In this document: piece by piece, positions 8,953-17,425 of the stretch
Layout of the letters: the number at the start of each line of letters is the position of its first letter
Numbering within the stretch: position 1 is the stretch's first letter
Source: JAGPCK01 sp041675505
GTDB taxonomy: Bacteria; Bacteroidota; Bacteroidia; UKL13-3
Direction: 5' to 3'
DNA length: 64,000 nucleotides
Assembly (NCBI GenBank): GCA_041675505.1
Contig: JBAYTR010000016.1
Location: forward strand, 23,866 to 87,865
Translations under genes and position numbers: made by a program
Notes under the pieces: generated by a model
Told to the model about the DNA's origin: nothing
Database searches by the model: none
What the model saw: the letters and a program-made list of their open reading frames with translations, nothing else

Positions 8953-8994
8953 AAACAAAAAGCCCCGAGAAAATTTCTTCGGGGCTTTTTGTTT
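8953..8994. terminator. Intrinsic terminator between ndk and pnp
   Basis: A 16-bp perfect stem (8953-8968 with 8979-8994) with a GCCCCGA core, flanked by A- and T-rich tails. It sits between convergent ndk and pnp and probably acts for both. Confidence 0.88.
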
Positions 8995-9009
8995 TTATGT
9001 GTAGTGCTG

Positions 9010-11343
9010 TTATTCAGCAGTGGGTTGATCCGGTGCTGAACCTGCATTATTGTTTTGCTCAGGACGCGGGCCTCTGTTGTGGTCACGCGGACCACGGTCG
9101 CGGTTATCGCGTCTGTCACCATCGTTCCTGCGCGGGCCACGATCACCCTCAGGGCGCGGGCCTCTTGGCGGGCGAGGGGTTTCTTCCGGCATGCCTTCAG
9201 GGCGTGGGGTAAGCACTTTAGCAGACAAGCGGTATTTACCGGTTTTCTTATCTACCTCCAGTAACTTCACTTTAACTTCCTGACCGCTGGTGAAAACACC
9301 TTCCATGCTTGGCAAACGTTGCCATGAAACTTCTGAGATGTGCAGCAATCCTTCTTTACCCGGAAGGAACTCTATAAATGCTCCGAAATCAGTAATGGAT
9401 TTTACTTTACCGGTGTATACCTCTCCTACATCAGGAACTGAAACAATTCCTTTGATGATGGCTAAAGCTTTGTCCATGTTTTCGCGATTGGCTGATGCCA
9501 CTTCCACAATCCCTTGTTCACCCACTTCAGTAATGGTAACAATCGTATTGGTATCGCGCTGAATTCCCTGAATAACTTTACCTCCAGGCCCGATAACGGC
9601 ACCGATAAATTCTTTATCAATAACCAGTTTTTCAATGCGTGGTGCATGTGGTTTATAATCAGCACGTGCTTCAGCAAGCGTTTTATTCATTTCGTTCATG
9701 ATGTGGGTGCGTCCGCCTCTGGCTTGGTTCAAAGCCTCTTCTACCACTTCCCACTTCAGTCCGTTAATTTTGATATCCATCTGGCAAGCAACAATACCTT
9801 TAGCGGTACCAATTACTTTAAAGTCCATATCACCCAAGTGATCTTCATCACCTAAGATATCTGAAAGCACTGCGTATTTTCCGGTTTTCTCATCGGTAAT
9901 CAAACCCATGGCAATACCTGAAACTGCACCCTTCATTTTGATACCGGCATCCATCAGCGCCAATGAACCGGCACACACTGTAGCCATAGAAGATGAGCCG
10001 TTGGATTCCAAAATATCCGATACAACACGAATGGTGTATGGATTTTCCAAACCATCAGGCAGCATACGTTTTAAACCACGTAAAGCTAAGTTACCGTGTC
10101 CTATTTCTCTGCGTCCCGGACCACGGTTAGGCTTTACCTCACCGGTTGAAAACGAAGGGAAATTATAGTGCAACAAAAATTTACTGTAACCAAATACCAT
10201 CGGGCTATCCAGCAACTGCTCATCCATTTTGGTACCTAAGGTAACGGTAGTAAGTGATTGCGTTTCACCACGTGTAAACACAGCTGAACCGTGTGCTGAT
10301 GGCAAATAGTCCACTTCACTCCAGATAGGACGAACCTGATCCAGCTGACGACCATCCAAACGTGAACGATCATTCAATATCATGGCACGAACAGCATCGT
10401 ACTGCACATCGTGGAAATATTTCTTAATCAAACCTTCGTCTTCCTTGTTTTCAATGGTGCTTAAGTCTGTACACTCTTGTTTTTGAGGAAGGGCTGCGAT
10501 ATAATCGTCTAACAATTTTTTGAAGGCATCACTGCGCTCCTGCTTAGGTAAAGCAGATTTAGCAATCTGGTAAACCGGCTCGTAGAAAGTGTTGTATATC
10601 TTTTCGCGAAGGGTATCATCACTTTTATCGGGGTCATAAGAGCGCGTAGGTTTTTTACCTCCTGCTGCCTCAACCAGTTCTAATTGCCATGCGCACTGTT
10701 TCTTAATCGCTTCATGCGCAAATTTTAATGCTTCCAGCATATCAGCTTCTGATACCTCGGCCATTTCACCTTCCACCATGTTGATGTCGTGTGCGGTTCC
10801 GGCAACTATCAGATCTATATCAGCTTTTTCTAATTCCGATTTATATGGGTTAATCACCAACTTGCCTTCAATACGTGCAACACGTACTTCAGAAATTGGT
10901 CCGTTGAATGGAATATCACTTAATAAAAGTGCCGCAGAAGCAGCTAAACCTACAAGGGCTTCAGGCAAAACTTCAGGCTCACCGCTGTGCAGGGTAAGAG
11001 CCACTTGCGTATCAGCGTGGTAATCTTCAGGGAAAAGCGGACGAAGGGTACGGTCAACAATACGGCTGATGAGTACTTCGTAATCACTCAATTTTGCTTC
11101 CCGCTTGTGGAAACTACCGGGGATACGACCTACAGCCGCAAATTTTTCCTGATAGTCTACTGAAAGAGGTAAAAAATCTACTCCTTCTTTAGCGGTTTTG
11201 GCCGATACTACAGTGGCCAGAATCATGGTGTTGTTGTGTCGTAACATTACGGCACCGTCAGCCTGACGGGCAAGTTTTCCGGTCTCAAGGGTTACTTTTT
11301 TTCCATCCCCCAGATCGAATGTTTTTGAAATTCCGATTGTCAT
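9010..11343 (-). CDS. pnp: Polyribonucleotide nucleotidyltransferase (PNPase)
   Basis: Phosphorolytic 3'-5' exoribonuclease of mRNA turnover. Two RNase PH-like domains are present (first about residues 10-230, second about 320-550, with RGPGRREIGHG), then a KH domain carrying the GPGGKVIQGIQ loop and an S1 domain (VYTGKVKSITDFGAFIEF). At 777 residues it is longer than the usual about 700. The extra is a C-terminal tail from about residue 705, very rich in Arg, Pro, Gly, Asp and Asn (for example RPPRGPRPEGDRGPRR), probably disordered and RNA-binding. It follows rpsO, as in many bacteria, with a stem-loop-bearing leader between them. Confidence 0.97.
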   Translation of the reverse strand: MTIGISKTFDLGDGKKVTLETGKLARQADGAVMLRHNNTMILATVVSAKTAKEGVDFLPLSVDYQEKFAAVGRIPGSFHKREAKLSDYEVLISRIVDRTLRPLFPEDYHADTQVALTLHSGEPEVLPEALVGLAASAALLLSDIPFNGPISEVRVARIEGKLVINPYKSELEKADIDLIVAGTAHDINMVEGEMAEVSEADMLEALKFAHEAIKKQCAWQLELVEAAGGKKPTRSYDPDKSDDTLREKIYNTFYEPVYQIAKSALPKQERSDAFKKLLDDYIAALPQKQECTDLSTIENKEDEGLIKKYFHDVQYDAVRAMILNDRSRLDGRQLDQVRPIWSEVDYLPSAHGSAVFTRGETQSLTTVTLGTKMDEQLLDSPMVFGYSKFLLHYNFPSFSTGEVKPNRGPGRREIGHGNLALRGLKRMLPDGLENPYTIRVVSDILESNGSSSMATVCAGSLALMDAGIKMKGAVSGIAMGLITDEKTGKYAVLSDILGDEDHLGDMDFKVIGTAKGIVACQMDIKINGLKWEVVEEALNQARGGRTHIMNEMNKTLAEARADYKPHAPRIEKLVIDKEFIGAVIGPGGKVIQGIQRDTNTIVTITEVGEQGIVEVASANRENMDKALAIIKGIVSVPDVGEVYTGKVKSITDFGAFIEFLPGKEGLLHISEVSWQRLPSMEGVFTSGQEVKVKLLEVDKKTGKYRLSAKVLTPRPEGMPEETPRPPRGPRPEGDRGPRRNDGDRRDNRDRGPRDHNRGPRPEQNNNAGSAPDQPTAE

Positions 11344-11369
11344 TTTTTAATCGTTTAATTTTAAATTGC

Positions 11370-11452
11370 TTGCAGGCAGTCCAAGGGCCCTGCAATACCC
11401 CGTTGATAAAACAGTAACGGCCTGACCCCATATAAAAAAGGCCAAGCCGTTA
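11370..11452 (-). promoter_or_regulatory. Stem-loop-bearing rpsO-pnp intercistronic leader
   Basis: The 132-bp space between rpsO and pnp holds two potential hairpins. One has a 7-bp stem TAACGGC/GCCGTTA (11415-11421 with 11446-11452). The other has a 7-bp stem TTGCAGG/CCTGCAA (11370-11376 with 11389-11395). In enterobacteria a hairpin here is cut by RNase III and gives PNPase autocontrol. The position is the same, but function here is inference; the first hairpin could instead be a weak terminator or attenuator. Confidence 0.45.
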
Positions 11453-11475
11453 ACTTTATACATGTAAAATGTAAA

Positions 11476-11745
11476 TTACTTACGGATGTTTAGTTCCTTG
11501 ATGATAGCCCTGTAACGGAAAACGTCCGTTTTAGCCAGGTAATCTAACAAAGAGCGTCTTTTACCTACCAGTTTCACCAGACTTAACTCTGCTGAAAAGT
11601 CTTTTTTGTTGATTTTTAAGTGACCGGTAAGGTGATTAATTCTGTGGGTAAACAGGGCAATCTGTCCTTCAGCCGATCCGGTATCCGCTGCACTTTTACC
11701 GTGCTTAGCAAAGATCTCCTTCTTGGTTTCTGATGTTAATATCAT
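11476..11745 (-). CDS. rpsO: 30S ribosomal protein S15
   Basis: Binds the 16S rRNA central domain and bridges to the 50S subunit. The 89-residue product has the S15 core: FAKHGKSAADTGSAEGQIAL, then LTGHLKINKKDFSAELSL and GKRRSLLDYLAKTD, ending RYRAIIKELNIRK. The start at 11745 gives the standard MILT opening. The frame continues to 11793, but that extension lies in and beyond the promoter at 11772-11801. First gene of the rpsO-pnp unit. Confidence 0.96.
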   Translation of the reverse strand: MILTSETKKEIFAKHGKSAADTGSAEGQIALFTHRINHLTGHLKINKKDFSAELSLVKLVGKRRSLLDYLAKTDVFRYRAIIKELNIRK

Positions 11746-11771
11746 TTGTTGTTTTTTTGTTAAATGGACGG

Positions 11772-11801
11772 CAAAGATAGGCCTCTTATTCAAAAATGCA
11801 A
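11772..11801 (-). promoter_or_regulatory. Promoter of rpsO-pnp
   Basis: On the minus strand: TTG (11801-11799), 19-bp spacer, TATCTTTG (11779-11772), matching the Bacteroidota sigma-A consensus. Transcription would start near 11765, about 20 nt before the rpsO start. Confidence 0.7.
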
Positions 11802-11810
11802 AGCCCTGAT

Positions 11811-12812
11811 TTAAAATAGCGAAGCTTTTTGAGTCGCGGCACGGAACGGGTGCTTCCAGCTACCTTTCTCGAAAGCGTATTTTAATGTAGAAGGTATTGA
11901 TTCCCACATGTATTTGCTCGTTTCCACATGAAAGGAGGGCATAAAATAACAATTAACTGTACAACCCTCGCACTTAGCGTGTTTGCCCTCTAAAGCAATT
12001 TGATTTTGCACCTTGGCTGAGTGCCACAAATCATAAAGGTTATTCGCAATGGGCAATTCTTCCAATCCTAAATGGTAACAGGGCAGAACCAGTTTGTTCT
12101 CAGGCGAAATCACTACGGTAGTACTTCCGGCTTTACAAACCGGTTGGTTAATGTGGTTACCCCCGTCTCTGCGTAATGAAATAAATGCTTTGTTGAGGTA
12201 CACCATCTTTTGCTTTCCCCAATGCTCCAGTTCGTTCAATGCCTCTGCACTTAACTGTTCACCAACTTCATTGTAAGCAAATATTGGATTGAGAATGAGC
12301 ATCAATTTATTAGGCAAAGAAATACGTTCGTACACCTCTTTAATTTCAGCGATGTTGCCTGAATGAACCGTAAACAAAATATCAGGCCGCTCACCCAATG
12401 ATTTGGCCACTTCAATGGATTCGAGCAATTTATCAAAACACTTTACTCCGCGCGAGGCATTGTGTTGTTCTTCATAGGCTGAGTCAAGTGAAAAGTGCAA
12501 CATATCTACCAAACCCTTGAGCTTGGCCGCTTGTTTAGGATACAGCAGCGTATTGGTGGTAACCGTAGTCATAAAACCGGCTTGTTTAGCCAGTTGCAGC
12601 AACTGCGGCAATTCACGGTGCAACAAAGGCTCACCACCGGTAAAGTCAATTACATTTACTCCAAGCTTGTTCAAATCGCGAAAATTATGCTTGGCTTGTT
12701 CGAGCGTAATGTAGGGAGAAGGTTTCTCCCAAATATCGCAAAACCCGCAGCTGGCGTTGCAGCGGTAGGTAACGTAATAGTTACACAACACAGGGTGGCG
12801 AATGATGCGCAT
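11811..12812 (-). CDS. Radical SAM protein with C-terminal auxiliary cysteines
   Basis: 333 residues. The radical SAM motif CNASCGFC (CxxxCxxC) near residue 18 binds the 4Fe-4S cluster that cleaves SAM. VIDFTGGEPLLHRELPQL is the GGE motif. A SPASM-like C-terminal part has CKAGSTTVVISPENK...LPCYH and CEGCTVNCYF, suggesting one or two auxiliary clusters. It resembles Fe-S oxidoreductases of the MoaA/SPASM group that modify peptides or small molecules; no substrate can be named and no precursor peptide gene lies nearby. It is divergent from the T9SS pair at 12883. The start is firm because the motif lies close to the ATG. Confidence 0.88.
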   Translation of the reverse strand: MRIIRHPVLCNYYVTYRCNASCGFCDIWEKPSPYITLEQAKHNFRDLNKLGVNVIDFTGGEPLLHRELPQLLQLAKQAGFMTTVTTNTLLYPKQAAKLKGLVDMLHFSLDSAYEEQHNASRGVKCFDKLLESIEVAKSLGERPDILFTVHSGNIAEIKEVYERISLPNKLMLILNPIFAYNEVGEQLSAEALNELEHWGKQKMVYLNKAFISLRRDGGNHINQPVCKAGSTTVVISPENKLVLPCYHLGLEELPIANNLYDLWHSAKVQNQIALEGKHAKCEGCTVNCYFMPSFHVETSKYMWESIPSTLKYAFEKGSWKHPFRAATQKASLF

Positions 12813-12828
12813 GAAACAAAAGTACGGC

Positions 12829-12859
12829 TTGTGAATCTGATTAAGAACGTTTAACTTTG
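12829..12859 (+). promoter_or_regulatory. Promoter of the two-gene T9SS unit
   Basis: TTG (12829-12831), 20-bp spacer, TAACTTTG (12852-12859): a good Bacteroidota promoter. The start would fall near 12866, about 17 nt before the ATG at 12883. Confidence 0.65.
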
Positions 12860-12882
12860 ATAAGTTTGTTAATTAACCGGTT

Positions 12883-13863
12883 ATGAAAAAAAACCTATTC
12901 TTTCTCTTTGTTATTCTGTTAAGTTCCATAAGAACATTCGCACAACTGGCACCCATCATCAAAGTAAACGGAAGTAAAACCGGCCCTTGGTCGTTTAACT
13001 TTGAAGCAGGAACAACTGCTTGTATTAATTTTACCGCATATGCAAGTGATACATCATCTGATGATACAACGATTATTGAATGGAACAGGGGAATACCTTC
13101 GGGGACTTTTACAAACATTAATTCAGACTCTGCTGCTTTATTTCAAAATGATGAGGCTGTATTCTGTTGGACACCAACTGGAGAATACGGCTGCAAGACT
13201 TATTATTTCATGGTTTATGCCCGCTATAAGAATAAACCTGAGATTCGGCCTTCACATGTTGTAGTAAGTTTCACTATATGGACACACCCTACTTTTACAG
13301 ACCATATTATTTCAAGAGGGAACGGCACCTATGTTTTCGTACCTGAAATAATTGACGGTTGTGGCATACGTTATAATGATACCTCAGGAGCACAATATTT
13401 TTGGAGTATTCCGATACAACCATCAAATCCAAAAACATGGGGATCTGTTCCTACTATTTGGTATGACAGTGTCAGAGTCCTTACGCACACTTTTCCAAAA
13501 AACGGAACATACTACTACAAACAATGGATAAGTGAACCTTTTAAAGGAGCACACAATGTTTTCAGGTTAGATTCCATTCATGTAACAGATGCTCTTGAAA
13601 CAGGAGCAGAAGTTGAAGTTGAGGAAATGTTCGGCATTTCACCCAATCCCGTAAAAGACCTGCTTGTCATAAACGGGAATGAGATGATTGATTATATTAA
13701 CCTATTTAATGCACAAGGTAACGAAGTGCTGGTATTGAAATCTAATGGAATGTTACCACCAATGGAATTGATTGTTGGTGAAATGCCTCCGGGATTTTAT
13801 TATCTTCACATACGAACTGCTCAAGGAAAAATATTCATTAAAAAACTTATCATCACGTCATGA
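12883..13863 (+). CDS. Secreted protein with T9SS type A sorting tail (paralogue of the next gene)
   Basis: 326 residues. A signal peptide is cleaved near RTFAQLAP. Residues about 22-125 form a module with KVNGSKTGPW, TACINF, WNRGIPSGTF and FCWTP that recurs in the proteins at 3177, 13860 and 27360. Residues about 140-235 resemble the PKD-like unit that follows the module in the 1503-residue protein (THTFPKNGTYY). The end, from FGISPNPVKDLLVI, is a T9SS type A sorting domain. No enzyme motif. The stop overlaps the next start (ATGA), so the pair is translationally coupled. Function unknown; surface or secreted structural role inferred. Confidence 0.8.
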   Translation: MKKNLFFLFVILLSSIRTFAQLAPIIKVNGSKTGPWSFNFEAGTTACINFTAYASDTSSDDTTIIEWNRGIPSGTFTNINSDSAALFQNDEAVFCWTPTGEYGCKTYYFMVYARYKNKPEIRPSHVVVSFTIWTHPTFTDHIISRGNGTYVFVPEIIDGCGIRYNDTSGAQYFWSIPIQPSNPKTWGSVPTIWYDSVRVLTHTFPKNGTYYYKQWISEPFKGAHNVFRLDSIHVTDALETGAEVEVEEMFGISPNPVKDLLVINGNEMIDYINLFNAQGNEVLVLKSNGMLPPMELIVGEMPPGFYYLHIRTAQGKIFIKKLIITS

Positions 13864-14816
13864 GAACTCTAATCACAACGCTTATCATATTGGGAGGCTT
13901 AAAGGCAATTGCACAATCTGCTCCTCAAATTTTACTTAATGGCGCACTTAATCATCCCTATTACGTATTTGAAAACCATGTGGGTGGAAATCTATGCATA
14001 AGTTTTAGTGCTGTAAGCCCCGACACTGCTTCCAAAGACAGTATTGAATTATACTGGAACAACGGGTTACCCGGATCGAAAGTTTGGTTTTCATTAGACG
14101 GGCATGACCGCTACAGCGAATACCGGAGGCTCTGCTGGACTCCTGCCGATACTTTACCTGTATGCAACCTGTGGTACTTTACAGTATATGCCCGTTACAA
14201 GAACATTCCAAATTCTCCCGTGGCCTCACGCGTTGTTCCTATCAGGTTAACTAAACCATTTACTGCCAAACTACATTTCCCTCAAACGGGTCCGTTGACC
14301 TACCAGCTGGTACCCCAAACCTACCGCACTCCACAAGGTGTATGTTCACCCAACGATACCAACATTATCCAATATCAATGGGCCATATGTAAAAACGGTG
14401 ATGGACTGTTCACCCACATTGGCGCTTTCTATTACAACAGCAAAACAGCGGCACATACCTTTACTCAACCCGGCAACTATGTTGTGCGGCTTCGAATGGA
14501 GTCTGACGACTATTGCTGTGTCGACTTTCGGTTTGATACAATTAACGTAGCTACTATGACCGGAAAAACAGAAATAGGAGAAACCGTTTTCTCTCTCTAC
14601 CCCAACCCTACCAAAAATCTTCTTCACCTTCAAACAACAGCCGAAGTACAACATTTGGAAATGTATGATATTATGGGGAAGAAAGTTCACATTAACTATG
14701 CTCCAAGCGGAGATGAATACCGCATCGAACTTCCTGAGTTAAGCAAGGGGGTCTACCTCATTCACCTGATTACTGCACAACAGCAGCGCTTCACCCAAAA
14801 GGTATGTATTGAATAA
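13860..14816 (+). CDS. Secreted protein with T9SS type A sorting tail
   Basis: 318 residues, same build as the gene before it: signal peptide to about AIAQSAP, the shared module (ILLNGALNHP, LCISFSA, WNNGLPGSK, LCWTP, YFTVYARYKN), then a PKD-like unit with the stretch YNSKTAAHTF...YVVRLRMESD. That stretch closely matches YNTKTVLSHTF...YVTRLRMEAD in the protein at 27360. The tail VFSLYPNPTKNLLHLQ is a type A sorting domain. The ATG lies inside the preceding stop codon region (4-bp overlap). Probably arose by duplication with 12883-13863. Function unknown. Confidence 0.8.
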   Translation: MRTLITTLIILGGLKAIAQSAPQILLNGALNHPYYVFENHVGGNLCISFSAVSPDTASKDSIELYWNNGLPGSKVWFSLDGHDRYSEYRRLCWTPADTLPVCNLWYFTVYARYKNIPNSPVASRVVPIRLTKPFTAKLHFPQTGPLTYQLVPQTYRTPQGVCSPNDTNIIQYQWAICKNGDGLFTHIGAFYYNSKTAAHTFTQPGNYVVRLRMESDDYCCVDFRFDTINVATMTGKTEIGETVFSLYPNPTKNLLHLQTTAEVQHLEMYDIMGKKVHINYAPSGDEYRIELPELSKGVYLIHLITAQQQRFTQKVCIE

Positions 14817-14819
14817 AAC

Positions 14820-14856
14820 AAAACGTCCATGTTTCTTTCAAAAACATGGACGTTTT
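14820..14856. terminator. Bidirectional intrinsic terminator
   Basis: A 15-bp perfect stem (14820-14834 with 14842-14856), 7-nt loop, lying between the convergent T9SS pair and accD. Confidence 0.88.
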
Positions 14857-14874
14857 ATATGCGGTTTTTATCGC

Positions 14875-15759
14875 TTATTGCAAATTCAATTTTTCGCCTT
14901 CTCGCTCTACTTTTTTACCTGCCAGCATGGCCAGCAACAAAGAGAGTTTTTTCTTCATCTCTGTACGTGAAACTATAAAGTCAACAAAGCCGTGTTCCAA
15001 TAAAAACTCTGAACTTTGAAATCCTTTGGGTAAATCTTTTCCGATTGTTTCACGTATTACACGCGGTCCGGCAAAACCAATCAACGCTTCAGGTTCAGCA
15101 ATATTAAAATCACCTAACATGGCAAATGATGCGGTAACACCTCCTGTGGTGGGGTCAGTTAAAATAGAAAGGTAAGGAATTCCTTCTTTCCCCAGTAAAG
15201 CAAGTTTAGCTGAAGTTTTAGCCATCTGCATCAGCGAGAAAGCAGCTTCCATCATACGTGCTCCGCCTGATTTGGAAATCATGATAAAAGGAATTTTGTG
15301 TTTGCGGGCATGGTCAATACTGCGGGCAATTTTTTCTCCCACAACAGAACCCATAGAACCTCCTATAAAACCAAAATCCATACAGCACACTACAATATCC
15401 AACCCGTTCATTTTACCTGTAGCAGAACGTGCGGCATCATTAAGTCCTGATTTTTTGATGGTATCAGTTATACGATCCTTATAACTTTTGGTGTCCGTAA
15501 ATTCAAGCGGATCGGCCGGGTAAATGTTGTCGAACAACTCCTCGTACTGGTGTTCATCAAACAATAAATCGAAGTATTCTTTCGAACCCACTTTTTCATG
15601 CAGGTTGCAATGAGGGCATACCCACAAATTAGCCTGAATGTCTTTAGTAAGTTCAGCTTTTTTGCATCGCGAACACTTGTGCCAAAGCCCGTCAGGAGTA
15701 GATTTCTTCTCCTTAGTAGCGGTGGTTATTCCTTCTTTAACTCGTTTGAACCAACTCAT
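14875..15759 (-). CDS. accD: Acetyl-CoA carboxylase carboxyltransferase subunit beta
   Basis: Transfers the carboxyl group from carboxybiotin to acetyl-CoA in fatty acid synthesis, together with AccA (not in this window). 294 residues, standard. The N-terminal zinc ribbon has CSRCKKAEL and CPHCNLHEK (two CxxC pairs). The crotonase-fold domain has KSGGARMMEAAFSLMQMAKT, LTDPTTGGVTASFAM and GFAGPRVIRETIGKDLP, which form the acyl-CoA and carboxybiotin sites. It follows the aldolase gene on the same strand, with a terminator-like hairpin between them, so it probably has its own promoter. Confidence 0.96.
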   Translation of the reverse strand: MSWFKRVKEGITTATKEKKSTPDGLWHKCSRCKKAELTKDIQANLWVCPHCNLHEKVGSKEYFDLLFDEHQYEELFDNIYPADPLEFTDTKSYKDRITDTIKKSGLNDAARSATGKMNGLDIVVCCMDFGFIGGSMGSVVGEKIARSIDHARKHKIPFIMISKSGGARMMEAAFSLMQMAKTSAKLALLGKEGIPYLSILTDPTTGGVTASFAMLGDFNIAEPEALIGFAGPRVIRETIGKDLPKGFQSSEFLLEHGFVDFIVSRTEMKKKLSLLLAMLAGKKVEREGEKLNLQ

Positions 15760-15775
15760 TATCTATGATTAAAAA

Positions 15776-15821
15776 TTAGAAGATGGAAAGATTACAAGGT
15801 TACAACCTTTCCATCTTCTAA
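15776..15821 (-). terminator. Hairpin terminator after the aldolase gene
   Basis: A 15-bp perfect stem (15776-15790 with 15807-15821), 16-nt interior that can pair further (AAGGTT/AACCTT). It lies 10 bp past the stop of the aldolase and before accD. On the minus strand it is followed by a TTTTTAAT run. Confidence 0.7.
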
Positions 15822-15831
15822 TCCTATTTAT

Positions 15832-16890
15832 TTACGCAATGGTAATGTCTTTATTCAGGTACACATCCTGAATAGCGTTTAATAAAGCAACGCCTTCTTT
15901 AACCGGTTTCTGGAACGCTTTACGGCCGGAGATTAATCCTTGTCCGCCTGCACGTTTGTTAATAACCGCTGTAGTTACTGCTTCAGCTAAGTCTGATGCA
16001 CCTTTAGATTCTCCACCTGAGTTAATCAAACCCTGACGACCCATGTAACAATTGGCCACCTGATAACGGGCCAAATCAATAGGGTGATCAGTGGTTAACT
16101 CATCGTATACTTTCTTGTGTGTTTTACCAAAGTTCAACGCAGTGTAACCACCGTTGTTGGTAGGTAATTTTTGTTTAATAATATCTGCCTGAATAGTTAC
16201 ACCCAAGTGGTTAGCCTGGCTGGTAATATCTGTTGCCGTGTGGTAATCTACACCATCTTTTTTGAAGGCGTTATTACGCAGGTAGCACCATAAAATAGTT
16301 GCCATACCCAATTCATGTGCACGCTCAAACGCAGCAGCAACTTCCTGAATCTGACGGCCTGATTCATCAGAACCAAAATAAATGGTAGCACCCACTGCAG
16401 CAGCACCCATGTTCCAGGCTTCGTCAACCGAACCGAACATAATTTGGTCAAACTTATTCGGGTAGCTTAAGAATTCATTGTGGTTAATTTTTACAATGAA
16501 AGGAATTTTATGGGCATATTTACGTGACACAGATGCCAGTACTCCATAGGTGGAAGCAACGGCATTACATCCGCCATCAATAGCCAATTTCACAATGTTT
16601 TCAGGATCAAAGAACGCAGGGTTGGGAGCAAATGAAGCTCCTGCAGAATGCTCAATACCTTGGTCAACCGGCAAAATGGAAACATACCCTGTACCCGACA
16701 AACGACCTGTGTTGTATATGCTTTGCAGGTTACGCAATACTTGTGGGTTACGGTTGCTTCCGGCAAATACACGGTCAACAAAGTCATGACCCGGTAAGTG
16801 AAGGTTTTCTTTCGAAATGGTTTTACATTCGTGTTTTAAAAGGTTGTCGGCATTGTTGCCCAACAGTTCGGCAATCTGATTTGTGTTCAT
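15832..16890 (-). CDS. fbaB: Class I fructose-bisphosphate aldolase (DhnA/FbaB type)
   Basis: Cleaves fructose-1,6-bisphosphate to dihydroxyacetone phosphate and glyceraldehyde 3-phosphate through a Schiff-base lysine, metal-independently. 352 residues, typical of the DhnA family. Visible are VSILPVDQGIEHSAGAS, PFIVKINHNE (Lys region of the barrel), GAAAVGATIYFGS and LINSGGESKGASD (phosphate-binding end). The frame start at 16890 is an ATG, and a TACTTTTG element at 16929-16922 (minus strand) lies about 32 bp upstream, so the gene has its own promoter. Which lysine is catalytic was not aligned residue by residue. Confidence 0.92.
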   Translation of the reverse strand: MNTNQIAELLGNNADNLLKHECKTISKENLHLPGHDFVDRVFAGSNRNPQVLRNLQSIYNTGRLSGTGYVSILPVDQGIEHSAGASFAPNPAFFDPENIVKLAIDGGCNAVASTYGVLASVSRKYAHKIPFIVKINHNEFLSYPNKFDQIMFGSVDEAWNMGAAAVGATIYFGSDESGRQIQEVAAAFERAHELGMATILWCYLRNNAFKKDGVDYHTATDITSQANHLGVTIQADIIKQKLPTNNGGYTALNFGKTHKKVYDELTTDHPIDLARYQVANCYMGRQGLINSGGESKGASDLAEAVTTAVINKRAGGQGLISGRKAFQKPVKEGVALLNAIQDVYLNKDITIA

Positions 16891-16962
16891 TTTCAGTTTG
16901 TTTTTGAATTAGATAAGAGTGCAAAAGTACACTTTTTTCGAAAAGTGAAAACCCAATAACGT

Positions 16963-17388
16963 ATGTTGCTGATTGTAAAAGAAATAACATCTCCGGAAGA
17001 GCGTTCATCAGCTTTTTCTATCCGAAAAAGTGTTTTTGTGGAGGAGCAAAACGTACCGGAGGAGATGGAACTGGACGAATTTGAAGACCAAAGCCGGCAT
17101 TATCTGGCTCTGCTCGGTAATAAACCTGTAGCAACCGCCCGTTGGCGACAAACACCTAAAGGAATAAAACTGGAACGGTTTGCTGTTCTGCCTGAATACC
17201 GGATGAAGGGAGTAGCTGCACAAGTTCTCAGAACTATGCTGGCTGATGTTCTTGAAACTACCGTTTATCTGCATGCACAGATAACTGCGGTAGGTTTTTA
17301 TGAAAAATACGGATTTGTGAAAAAAGGTGACCCTTTTGATGAGGCCGGAATTATGCACTTTGTAATGCATTTGGAAAAACACAAATGA
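16963..17388 (+). CDS. GNAT family N-acetyltransferase (ElaA/YjcF-like)
   Basis: 141 residues. The N-terminal part AFSIRKSVFVEEQNVPEEMELDEFE is typical of the YjcF/ElaA group. The acetyl-CoA loop is LERFAVLPEYRMKGVAAQVL (motif A, with R-x-x-G-x-A form). The C-terminus VGFYEKYGFVKKGDPFDEAGIMHF is the usual GNAT ending with a His near the active site. It would transfer acetyl from acetyl-CoA to an amine; the substrate is unknown. Single gene, divergent from the aldolase. Confidence 0.87.
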   Translation: MLLIVKEITSPEERSSAFSIRKSVFVEEQNVPEEMELDEFEDQSRHYLALLGNKPVATARWRQTPKGIKLERFAVLPEYRMKGVAAQVLRTMLADVLETTVYLHAQITAVGFYEKYGFVKKGDPFDEAGIMHFVMHLEKHK

Positions 17389-17400
17389 ATACTAACTTTG
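17370..17400 (+). promoter_or_regulatory. Promoter of the C25-like T9SS protein gene
   Basis: TTTG (17370-17373), 19-bp spacer, TAACTTTG (17393-17400). It overlaps the end of the GNAT gene and gives a start near 17407, about 19 nt before the ATG at 17426. Confidence 0.7.
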
Positions 17401-17425
17401 GTTCCCTAATATAATAACTACAGCT

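Noticed and set aside
8934..9283. Several overlapping frames on both strands beside and opposite the pnp 3' end
   Set aside because: They mirror the repetitive Arg/Gly/Pro codons of the PNPase tail, and part covers the ndk terminator; no protein family fits.
9290..11023. Plus-strand ORFs opposite pnp
   Set aside because: Antisense shadows of a highly conserved gene, with no start signals or recognisable products.
11746..11793. Longer N-terminus for ribosomal protein S15
   Set aside because: The extension lies on and upstream of the promoter and is absent from S15 proteins.
15776..15821. Hairpin after the aldolase gene as a mobile repeat
   Set aside because: No second copy is seen in the window and its place right after a stop fits a terminator.
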